NCBI GenBank assembly: GCA_012845835.1
Contig: JABAKD010000024.1
Coordinates: 7,777,103 to 7,841,102, forward strand
DNA from: Undaria pinnatifida
Lineage: Eukaryota > Sar > Phaeophyceae > Laminariales > Alariaceae
Reading direction: 5' to 3'
DNA length: 64,000 bases
Below the pieces are notes generated by a model that saw only the letters and a program-made list of their open reading frames with translations, did no database searches and had not been told where the DNA came from. This document shows positions 1 to 11,100 of this stretch, in pieces (the first letter of the stretch is position 1; the number at the start of each line of letters is the position of its first letter). The translations under genes were made by a program, and so were the position numbers.

Positions 1-21
1 GAGCGGAAGCGAGAATCTTAC

Positions 22-1569
22 CTGCTGTTTTAGGCAGCGCAGAACATCCAACACCTGTGGGAAAAGCGACACGACCTTCTCCGCCCCTGCCAAGGATCGG
101 CACTTCACGGCAAAGCCCTCGTTACCGAGTCGGCTGTAGGGTCCCGCGGTTTGCTCGTGGCAGTAAAAGGGCCACAGCTGAGCGGGCACGGCGGGTACGG
201 TTGCAGCCCATCAGTTAAGGCGATGAGTATTGACACAAGAAAAAAATGCAAATGACGAAAGTGAAAAGACAGGAAGATATATCGGTGGGTAGGTAGGTAG
301 GTAGGTAGGTAGGTAGGTAGGTAGGTAGGTAGGTAGGTAGGTAGGCAGGTAGGCAGGTAGGTAGGTAGGTAGATAGGAAGCTCGTGTACGCGGACATACG
401 CACGCGCACTATCATCGTGTGTGCATTTCTTGGGGCATTGAGTTGCGTCAAATACCGTACGACAAACAGCAGGTTGTCATACGAGTAACCTTTGTCGTCT
501 TGCCCAAACATCCTATGATATTTGCTTACTTTTCCCATCTGGACTGTCTAGAGTCTAAATTATGCGAACAAGTGCAGCGGTAAAGCAACGCCTGCTAAAT
601 AAGAACCGTGCCGGCATCGGGCAGAAAATAGACAGGATGCTGAAACGCTCGCATCTACACATCAGGTCCAGATTTGCACGGGAAGTAAAAAGGCGGCGCA
701 CTGTTGCTGCACTGCGATACTGCTGTGCTTTAGGCTACACAGCATGCACAGCACGAGATGTTTACATTAGTCGTGGTCCTCTGTTAGTCCCTGTCTTCAG
801 TGCGGGTAAAACATCGCTTGTCGCCACCTCGTCCTACAGCCTACCAGCACGAGATGTTTACATCAGTCGTGGTCCTCTGTTAGTCCCTGTCTTTACTGCG
901 GGTAAAACATCGCTTGTCGCGACCTCGTCCTACAGACTACCGCACTATCAACACTATGCCGGGATTGTTGGGGGTGATAGTTTAGTATGGGTATTGCCGT
1001 CTGGCAAGGTGCTGCACTATGTACTGAGGGACCGCGTGCGTGCCTCGTAATCGGAGGAGTTTGTGCTCAAGGCTGGCGAATCTGGATTTGAAAACGAAAA
1101 AAAAAGCTCACGAAAGCGAACCGTTGGGTTCACGGGCTTCGCGCGCAACTTGCTCCAAGGGGAAATGCTGCCCATTTCATACATCGACACCAACCACCAT
1201 TACTAGCAATGCAGCCCAAAATGACCAAGTTAAAAACAAGCGGTTGCCTGCGTTGTCGACCTACTATCGTACTACAGCAGTGAGAGGTACTATGTACCTT
1301 GTATCTCATAAAGTCTAGCGCACCGTCTTGTCGAGGTCAAGCACAACGAGCTTCGGGAGGGGGTCCACGAATTCCAGCTCTCTCTCCTGTACTGGGCGCA
1401 GCTGTCCTTCAAGACAACCTTTAGCCGCCGCTACTTCATCGCGCCCTCCACGCTCTCCTCCCTTCACACCCGCACCACTGAGACCGACCACCTTCTCTCG
1501 TTGGATATGAGGCGCTCCCTCGTCGTCAACGACACCGCCATCCTCCCTGCTCCGTTTTCTTGATGCCAT
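22..1569 (-). CDS. Magnesium-dependent phosphatase-1 (MDP-1) type HAD phosphatase, 5' part, two exons, runs off left edge
   Basis: Exons on the minus strand: 1569-1324 (82 codons, starts ATG) and 177-22 (52 codons). The junction is phase 0, and a donor GTAAGA follows position 22, so the gene continues left of the window. Exon 1 has a polar, charged N-terminal stretch of about 65 residues and then PLPKLVVLDLDKT; the DLDKT is HAD motif I, with the nucleophile Asp at about residue 78 and the general acid/base Asp at about 80. Exon 2 opens LWPFYCHEQ and later has VSLFPQVLDVLRCLKQQ. The spliced DLDKT-LWPF is the hallmark of the MDP-1 family (phosphotyrosine/sugar-phosphate phosphatases of the HAD superfamily, usually 160-200 aa). 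HAD motifs II-IV must lie outside the window. The N-terminal extension is longer than in animal MDP-1. It is divergently arranged with the MRD1-like gene. The family call is firm; the substrate is unknown. Confidence 0.87.
283..375. repeat. (TAGG)n tetranucleotide array
   Basis: About 20 units of GTAG/TAGG with a few single-base variants (GCAG), inside the MDP-1 intron. Confidence 0.95.
751..942. repeat. 96-bp tandem duplication, two copies
   Basis: The segment beginning GCACGAGATGTTTACAT at 751 recurs at 847 with only a few substitutions. The period is 96 bp, a multiple of three, so an overlapping open frame stays open through both copies (32-residue repeat). It lies within the MDP-1 intron. 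I see no sign that it is coding. Confidence 0.9.
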
Positions 1570-2178
1570 CGAATATGCGGCCTAATCAAGGGGACCTGAC
1601 AGTCCCGTAAAAAATCGGCTGGCGTCGGTGGCAGTTAAGTGGTGGCCCAAACGCCATCGACAATGCGCTGTAGTCGGCACGGAGGGCTGAAGTCTATGGT
1701 GAGTCTCACAGGAGCACGCACACGATAGTAGTTGGGGTGGCGTGGCGAGCTGCTTTCAAGGAACGGACGAGGCTGCAGAGAGTTTAAATGACATAAAGGA
1801 GTTCCACTCAAAATAGATAGCATGTTTAGTATGGAAACTTGATTGCGCCGCTTGTGGCGGGGCTCCACCTGACCACCACGACCTGAGCCCTCAAAGCTGA
1901 CCCTAGGCATATAAATAGCCGCTGGCAGTCCCCACCAAGCTCCCTGATCCCACGGCGACCAAGCTCGAGGATCGGCAGAGCAGAAAATCGCGGGTCGGCC
2001 ACACAGCCTGCAAACAATTTATCGAATAAGTGGTGAAAAAAGGCACCTCAGCTTGAAGGAGAGGCGAGCCTCGCTCTCTCACACCAACAGAGACGACGGG
2101 GGTGCCCACGCCTGCGTTAATTTGGAAGGGCGGGGGAGAAGGGATCAGGGAGGGAGGTGAACTGGCAAGGTCGCCGCG
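1570..2178. promoter_or_regulatory. Candidate bidirectional promoter between MDP-1 and MRD1-like genes
   Basis: A 609-bp gap separates the MDP-1 start codon (1569, minus) from the MRD1 start codon (2179, plus). The two genes are head to head, so both promoters must lie here or inside unseen 5' leader exons. A TATA-like ATATAAATA occurs near 1909-1917. No conserved boxes can be called with confidence. Confidence 0.45.
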
Positions 2179-5100
2179 ATGCAGTCGTCGAACACTCGCT
2201 TGATAGTGAAGAACGTGCCCAAGCACGTAGACGAGCGACGCCTCCGGCAGCACTTTGCTGAGAAGGGAGTGGTGAGTAAAAGCTACCGCTTCGAGTGCGG
2301 TACCGTTCATTTTCGGATGCAGAAACGGTTATAAGAGATGGCCTGAGAGCTGCGAGACAGCAATTTTTCCTTAAATCGACTTGGCTGACACCAAACTACA
2401 TGCTAGGTTTGGTAGTAGAACACTCGGTCTTACACCCTTGGCAGTTCGCGTTTTCCCTTGCTTTACACTTGTCACACGTTTGGTAGTGGTCGTCGTCGCA
2501 ACAATGTCAGCGAACTAGCTTTTATTAGAAACCCGGGACGACATTCGAAATGATCCCCGCTGGCGGGAGTCTTGGCAGGTCTGGTGGATCAGCGCTTAGC
2601 AGGTGGTCATGGCGAATATTGCGCGAATTGAAGTACGATCTCAGCTGCAACCGCAGCTGCTGTTGTGTACTGGTCATACGAGCAAGTCTGTACTCGGTAG
2701 ACTACGACCGTACCGACTTGACAGACTTGACAGCGGCAGCAGTGTACGTCTCAGTAGTATAGAACAGCAAATTCACAGAAATACTGACCCAGGCTGTGTT
2801 TATTATTTGGGAGAGGGTGCGTTCTTCACCAACTTCAGTGTGACGACTCCCGGAGTTCATGTTTTCATGTTTAAAGTTCTTGTGAATTGCAACCTGCCGT
2901 TCTTACTACCCTGCTTCTCACTAGGTATCATAGGTATATAGGTAGGTAGGTATCCTAGGTATCCCGTACCGTAGTGCACATGAAGAGAGCAATCGTACGA
3001 TGACTGTATCAGAAGGAGGGGCTTGGTCACGCTACAGGGGTACGCGACACTGCTTTAAGTATCTTTTGTTTTGGGATGGGCTCAACTTCTGGCGTGAAGT
3101 ACTTATATCCCGCACTATTTTCAGTATATAAGAGCCATCCCACGATAGGGTTGCAGCAGAAAGTCCCTGAGTTCCTCACATGAGGAACAAAATATCTCAC
3201 CCGAAAAATGACTTCGAAGGCATCCGTTCGCACAACTCGACCAAGCTTCTATTCCTTAGTCCAAAAATATAATGTACTCGTGAAATTACTTCATTGACTG
3301 GCAGTTCCTCACATGAGGCACTCAATCGCCCAGGAACTTTTTGGCGCAGAAGGTGCAACCTCTACCGTGGGATGACTGATAACATGTTTTCTTTAGTTTC
3401 GTAAGCAAATCGGGCCAAATTGTCTTCACCCCCGTCCGCGAACTGCTTGCTGCTTTGAGGAGCTACTAACTATTAATTGTACAGATAGTGCCACGCTTTT
3501 CCTTCCTTCGAGATAACCAAACAGCAGGGGGTAGACCTATTCCGGCTGTGAGCAGTGTGGACTCACAGCAGTACGAGTTGCATGATGCTGCTGGTACAAC
3601 TCCTTGCATTGCCGTTCAGGCACCAAATCTCCCACCCTCGAACCACACAGTGGTTGGTGCTGCTATTGTCGCTTTGTGTCGTCGCTTCTTTCATCTGAAG
3701 TTCTGAAAGGTCACGCGGAGCAGTTAATTCGTACCGACCATTTTCTTCCACACCCTGCAGGTTTCCGATGCAAAGATCGTTCGCACCAAAGATGGCAAGT
3801 CGCGTCAATTTGCTTTTGTGGGGTTCACTTCGGAGAACGACGCCGAGGAAGCTTTGAAATACTACAACCGTACCTTTCTGGACACCAGCCGGATACAGGT
3901 GATCAGTTGCGCCACCACCACCCTCGAGCCGGCAGTAGCGCCATATATTATTTCGCCATATCATTATACGTCATGTTGCCGTGCAATGAAAAGTAGATGT
4001 TGAAAATGATCTATGTGATCCGTACAGTGATCTGATGTGTCCACCGTGTGCCAAAGTGCATGTGACGTCATTTTCCCGTATGATAGGCGAATGAGCCGTG
4101 CTTGACGTGTCCTTCTCACCCCTCTCCTCGGCTTTCTTGCTGCAGGTTGAGCTTGCGCAGCCTAGGGGAGACGTCGGCATCGCTCGTCCATGGAGTAAGC
4201 ATTCCGAGGGAAGCTCTCGGGCTCAAAAGTTGGCGGACGAAATAAAACGAAAGGAAGCCAAAGCCAAGGGGAAAAACAATGACGCCGGTAGCGAGGAAAA
4301 GGGCAAAAAATCTACGAAAATCAAGGGGAAAAAAAGTAGCGGTCGGGGAGAAGCAGAGAAGGAAGAGTTTATGGCGGCGCTGAAGAAGCGAAGCGAGGCT
4401 AGGTTTTGGGATAACGACGATGCTTTCGCCGATCAAGCGCAATCTGAAGCTGTTGCTGGCAAATATCAAGATGTAGATGAAGATGGAATGAGCGGGGCAA
4501 GCTCGGAAGAAGATGACGCGGACAACCTCGACGGTGCCGAAGATAAGGCTGGTCACGGTGATTCGGAGAGAATAACGGATAGAGATGGAAACCACAACAA
4601 AAAAAGTGAGAAAAACGTGGTCTCGGACATGGACTGGCTCCGGTCGAAGGTGGGCAGCGAAGGAGGAGGAGCGGCGCAAGATGCGACTGGAATCGACAGC
4701 GATAATGCCGAGAAAACAGACCAAAACGCAGACCCTAGCAGAGGGCGCGGGGGGGACACGCCAACTCCGAGGCGACAAAAATCGCGGGAGAAAGATGGAA
4801 GTGCTAAGGTTTCTTCTCCGAGCGCGGGCGCTGCGGCCGGGGGCGCCGCCGATGCCCCCCCCGATGAAGAACGTGACGGAATGGAAAGCGGGCTGTCGAT
4901 GGGGCGGCTGTTTGTCCGAAATCTGCCGTACACAAGCACTGAGGATGATCTGAGGGAGTTGTTCGAGAGTTTTGGGGCTTTGTCAGAGGTACATCTGCCT
5001 GTCGACGACGTCAAGAAGGTGCGCCACCTCGTCCGTTGTCAGTCCGTCCTAGGATGGTGTCGCTGTCGCGAGGCACTCGGGCAGCAGAGTATTTTTTAAC

Positions 5101-8100
5101 TGCCGTCAACTTTTGTGCGTTGATGGAAGATGGCCATTAGTTTCTGTTGCCTCATCGTCATAATCGAGTCCGTTGTCACAAGTACAAGTTGAAGCTTATT
5201 GTATAAATTGAAACGAGCACGGTGTTGTCGACATTCCGTGAAAGGAATGTCAGCTGTTTCACCTTTTACTACTGCAGAAATTATCTCACACTAATTTCAA
5301 GTAATTTCCCCTTAAAAGCGTGGGCGCTACGTACAAGGGTTTACGCAATAACTGCCTAAGACATGAGCTTTCGGAAGCTGCAGTCAGGACGCAGTTTTTT
5401 GGGGGGGTAATTCGGTGTTATTCACGATTAATTACGCACCAATCCGATCACGGTGTATGTTGGTGCTTGTATTGATGACGCGTGCTACTGGTGACAGTTT
5501 TCGCCACATTGTTGATCACTGACGGGGCCTCCTCAAATGAGGAACTCCCCGTTGTTGTTGGAGTCCCATTACAGTTTTTGAATATTTTCCGTTATGTACG
5601 TATTAAGGTACCTTTTATTATTTTGTTTCATCGTTTTGCTCATCCCATCTATTATCTTCGCACTCTTGCGTTCTCTTTATCCCTCCCTAGACGTAACTTA
5701 GATCCAAGGTCACTAAGCAGGCTCTATTCCCTCCTCCCCACTACAGTACGTGCCTTCATTTTACCGCGAGAAGACTTCAGGCCTTTCTTCCATCATCGAC
5801 TCGCATCGAACTAGTCTATAGTGACGTACCAAGTTTAAGACCACCCCATGACAAGCCAACTTAGGTGGTCTTATCGCTGCTATGGTCTTATCTTTTACTA
5901 CTGCAAGGATCATCCCAATCTAATTCCAAGTAGTTCTTCGTGACACGCCGATTTACTTGGTCTTATCTCTACTGTGGTTTTAAACCGGATGGTCTTAAAA
6001 TGGGTACCCCACTGTACGAGTATTCTCTATAGGATTGCCATTGGGTCAAGCGTGCCGTTTTTTTTTTGTCAAGGTCATTTTCGGGGCGAGGTGTCGAGCT
6101 CATCAAGAGAGGGGGCCCAGAATCAAACACATAATACATGCATGCATCATCCCTTTTTTTACTACTGCAAGATGTATCCTACACTGTTTTAAGTAGTTTG
6201 TCCCTCGTAAAGGGGTTGTTAATAACTCACATAACTAACTCGTATATTGTTCCTAATAAATGTGGCGTTCCCTCAAGCAGCCTCACTGTGTGGTGCCCAT
6301 GTAACCTACTTGGTAGGCCGGCCCCTTGACGTTCTACATACGTCGTTAAGTGGTTCCGAAGAAGTGTGGTGTTTAGGAAAACAGCCTTACTGTGTATATA
6401 TACTGCCGATCTACTCTAGGTCTCATGGCGTTGGACAGACATGCCGCAACCAAGGGTACTGTACGGTATTATACTATTCTATGTATAGCATGATGCCTCC
6501 ATGTTGATGAGAGTAGGCCGGCCACTCGCACGATTTTTTTGCTCTGTGTATACCTCGCTTGAAAACAAAAACAACTTTGACATATTTTTAGTGACGCAGG
6601 CAGCGCGACAAACAATAACGTCCAATGGTGGCGGGGATTTTTCTGAAAACGAAAAAGACGAAAAAAAATAATGCAAAGAAACAGATTTTTACGACATTAG
6701 TCCTAAAATTGACCCCCACGCCGTGTATATTCCGGTCGCCCCGGTGGCGTATCAGGTTATCCTCGAGTCTGGTGTAGGTCAGTTTCGTGAGTTCGAGCCC
6801 CGCCGAGTACATGCTGGTATGAATTCGTTGGGACTTTTTCTTGTGCATAAACTGACTTGCGGAAAGCGCGAGAGCATGAGTTAGCAACACTTGATAAAAA
6901 ATGGACGAGCAGCGGGATTGCTGAACCCTATGCGCGATAAAAACTGAAGGCAAGAACCGGGGGGGAGAAGGGACGACACCTGTGACCACGGCTTGTCCAG
7001 AAGCTGGAAAGTAAAAGCGTGAGAAAAAAGAAAAAAATATATATATATATACATACGTAGTATTGCGAGTCAAAACTTTGCATGATTATGCATCATTATG
7101 TGTGTTATCATAACCAGGTAGCGCAACGTTAGGGTCATGATGACCGGCTTGGTTTAATGTCCCTTTACAGTCGCGCCCGCTCACTTGCCCCCACGCCTGT
7201 ACGACCACGCACCTCTTGAACAAGTCGTCCGTCTTGACTTCTGCCCCCAGACACTCAGGGCTATTTCTGGTATGACTCCCTTTGCTATTATCCACGATCT
7301 ACCGCTTCCGTTGCCATGCCGATTCGATGCGAGTCGACGAGGGAAGATGTAGCTGGAGTCTTCTCGCGATCGAAACGAAGGCGCGTGCCGAGGTGGGGAG
7401 GGAGGAGAAAAGCCTGCTTCGTGACCCCGAATCTGACTCACGTCTAGGGAGGGAGAAGGAGAAAGACAACGTGCCGAAGGGATGAGCAAAAAAAAAAAAA
7501 AAAGTTGCCGTGCCGGCTTGTTCGTTTGAAATGACCTCGGGGAAAAGGGTTCGCAGTCACCCACTTCGTCATCCGAGGAAATGCTCCTTTACTTATTTTC
7601 AGCGGTCTACGCACCGTGGCAAGGCGTTTTAGCTGGTCTTACCTCGGCCATGGGGCGACTTCCGAGACTGGAGGATATTTTCACAGCCGCGCTCAATTTA
7701 GGCACGGAATAAAACAAAATGCATATTCGGTCGCAAAATGCCGTTTAGAGGCGGCTACAGAGTATGTTTTTTCTACTGCGAAAATGATCGCATACTAATT
7801 CCAAATAGTTTTGTCGTGACGAGCCGATTTACCTGTTACTTCTCCGGAAAAGTGTTAAAATGGGTACACCACTGTAAGCGGTTTACCGTTACCGTCGCCG
7901 GGTCTCCTCTTTTTTCATTTCATGTCCTCAGGGGAAGGGGTTCGCGTTCATCCAGTTCGTGGTCCCAGAAGATGCTAAGAAGGCGTTGGACCAGCTGGAC
8001 AGGCATGCTTTCCACGGGAGGTTACTGCACATCATCCCCGCTAGGAGGCAGCCTGGTGCATCGGGAGCAGAAGCCCTCGGCAGCGCAAGGTGCCTAATTA

Positions 8101-11100
8101 TCTCTGTGTTATCCCACCGTTTTGTGTTAACCGTATTGCTCGCATTCGCGTTTGCGTTTCACGGCGCGTGGCTTTAAACACTGTCTCACGTTTCTGTGTG
8201 AGTTTTCTACAGACGGACAAAAATCGGTGCACAGATGAAAGCATTGTGGTGTGAAATATTTTTTTACCCTGATTCCAATCAAGATCTGAAAAATACAGTA
8301 ACATACTTCGAAGTATATATCTAATGGTGCCGTGTTAACTTTTTGCAGAGTGTGTTGTGGTGGATCGTCCTTTGGCAGCATGGTTGACAAGTTTCTGACG
8401 CGCTTGGTGCTGGTTGTTTATTGGGCGCGTAGCGGTAAAACGACATCTTTGTCACCTCTTTGGTCGGAGTGGAGCACGTGATCGAACCTTGAGATCTATC
8501 TCGATTTTTCAAGACTGATCGTTGCGGAAAACAATTTGCACGTATCATAGACACAGCATTGATCGAGCACGGAAATGAATGCACTCCACTAGCAATAGGG
8601 TGTTTGCGATATGCTAAATGTGGTCGGGTAGGAAAATGTATTAACAGTAGTATTGAAACCGACGAACGTCACAACTCAAGGCGAACCCAATCCACCAAAG
8701 AGCAGGTTAGAACCTAAAAAAATCGGTACCTAGTACGATTTTTTTTCTAACCTTAATTTAGCGTGGGTTGTGGGGTTGGCCTTGGGTTGTATGGATTTTG
8801 ATTTGTTTTTTGTCCTCCGGCGGATGAGGCAAAATAAATAAATAAAGCTTAAGCTCACCACGCGTCCACGTATTTTCATACAGGTCGTGTGTCAATTTAA
8901 CTCAATTGCATTCGCAATCCAGCGTTAGCTGGCGTGTCCTTCAGTTCCCGTGTTAGCGATAGCGCGAGCTTTTGTATGGCATGCGTCGGTTTCAATAGCA
9001 GTATTATACGGAAGGTTTTCCTACCCAACCGAATTTGATATCCCGCGAACACTCTACTATTACACGCATACGAGGGCGGTGAAAGTGAGATGTTCCACGA
9101 GCTGGCTGATGTCAGCCGCGAGGCTGCATGAACACGAAGTGATGTATTCGTCACTCTAACTCGTACGGTGTACCTGGTATCACTACAAAACCCCTCTCTC
9201 GCTATCTCCACGTAGTTTGTTGCTAAGATGCCACGTAGGGGCACTTCTTAGTGGTGTAACCCTTACACTCTACTGAAAGAAGTAACTCACACTGACTCAA
9301 AGTGCTTGTTAATTCCTAAACGTGATAGGCGCCATTCTTGAGCTTTAAAAAAACACCCCTCTAATTCCGAGTAATTTGGCCCCAAACAGTGGATGCAGTT
9401 CGTAGCACGGGGTTGAAGTTATCGCCCGCGCACTTGTTGTTCTCTCTCCGTGCCGGGGGGAAGAACTGCACAAGAGGGCCCCTTTTAAGGTACCCTAGTT
9501 TGTCGAGGTGAAGGGGTCTTTTGTATACCAACTTCCCTCATCAGATTTGGCGCATCTGGCACTTTGGGAGCACATGGCTCATATACTGGCAATCTATATG
9601 GCGTTTGAAAAGCGGAGGACAGTGTATTGTCACATTTGAAGGGACCTTGGTTGCCTTATCGGGTGTTGCGTCCTCTATAAGGAGCGTGGAACCTTAAAGT
9701 GGAAACAACCGGCGCACAGGAGTTTGAGGTCCCTGCATGGCGTTTTTTCTTGTCGTAAGGTCTCTTAAAAGGGTATACCTACTGTAAAAAGCCTAACCCT
9801 AGCCCTACGTTTTTTTTTGTTCTCAGTGCCGGGGGCAAGAGCTACAAAGAGCAAAAGGAGAGCAATCGCCGAGCGCGCGCCAACGACTCCATCGGGTGGA
9901 ATGCGTCGTATGTGCGATCAGACACTGTTGTCGATGCTCTCGCGGACAGATTGGGAGTGGGAAAGGGGGACATCCTTGACCGCGACGAGGTGGGCATACT
10001 AGTCATACTATTTATATTTAATAACTATCAACTATGATAACCGTTCTGAGCATTATAATGTTCTTCGACTCCAGAGTCATTGAAGGTTGTAGATTATTGC
10101 GATGAGGTTATGTAAACAACAATGACAAGTAGCTCTCGCGGACCTCTTGGGAGTGGGGAAGGGGGACATCCTTAACCGCAACAAGGTGAGCTGCCGGATT
10201 ACCCAGTGCATTACTATTCCACTCCAGAGTTGCTGGAGCCTGCTGTGAATGCACACCAACTAGCAGCATGCGGTCGACTCACTATTGCTACAGGCTGGTG
10301 CACGTTAAAAGCCCGAAATTCTCTCCTCCACGAATGCTGCTCGCAATATCTAGTCAAAGGGTGAATATTTGGTATCATACTGACCCCCATGAACAGTGTA
10401 AGAGGGTGACAATGCCAGTTCTTTGTTTAATGGCCTCGGGCTGTCTCTAGGAGCGAAACTCGTATCGACCAGTGACAGGCCTTCATTTTTTTCAATAGTA
10501 TTCAGGATTTTTCCCAGCGGGGGCGAAACAAGAATGCGCCGCATTTCGCACGAACCGGTTGGAGGTACTCCAAGGCATGTCTGTAGAATTTTTCGCGCAA
10601 AAAATCGAACATCTGACCTGCCTGTGTTCAACATTAAGCAGAATCTATTAGTAGCGAAAAAACTGGATTCCACACTAAAACCTAGTCATTTGAACGAAAA
10701 AATGTATCTTCTCATTTTTGCTCACTGAAGTCCAAATGGCCACGCCGTTTTTGAGAGATAAGACCCTGAAATTTTGCACGCGTATTCTACATGCATGCCC
10801 ATCCCGAGGTCTGACCTTCGGGGTTTTCCTGTCATCCATTTTTCGCCGAAAAAAAATGGTCTAAGGTGGTCCACATTTTCCAAACAATATTAAGTGACGA
10901 AAAATCAGGCCGAAAAAGAACATAGACAGCTAAGGTCTTCGCAACGGCGCGTAGAAGACGACAAAATTTTTACAGTCTGCATCGGAAAAAAGGCGTGGAT
11001 ATTTGCGGGGGAATAAATTTCGGGCTTTTTACTTGACCCAGCCTTTATAATATTAGTATCGTCAGCCAACGCACAGCACTTCTGTGAATGCTAACCAACT

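Larger units (their letters stand above)
178..1323 (-). other. MDP-1 intron 1 with simple repeat and 96-bp duplication
   Basis: Intron between the two visible MDP-1 exons. The donor is GTGCGC at 1323 and the acceptor ...GCTCAG ends at 178. It carries a tetranucleotide array at about 283-375 and a 96-bp tandem duplication at about 751-942. A 162-codon open frame (562-1050, plus) spans the duplication but has no recognisable protein signature, so I do not call it a gene. Confidence 0.7.
5019..7931 (+). other. MRD1 intron 3, repeat-filled (2.9 kb)
   Basis: It separates the two halves of RRM2. Contents: copies of the TTAACCC-ended MITE-like family at about 5258-5343, 5885-6000, 6150-6230 and 7760-7870; a SINE at about 6728-7045; a SINE-tail relative at about 7320-7440; and a decayed copy of the exon-4 edge at about 7531-7588. 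Confidence 0.7.

Noticed and set aside
562-1050. 162-codon open frame with an internal repeat
   Set aside because: Its length comes from a 96-bp in-frame duplication. It has no protein signature and lies in the MDP-1 intron.
6740-6812. Functional tRNA gene
   Set aside because: The Pol III boxes are present but acceptor and anticodon stems do not pair, and the sequence is part of a repeated SINE.
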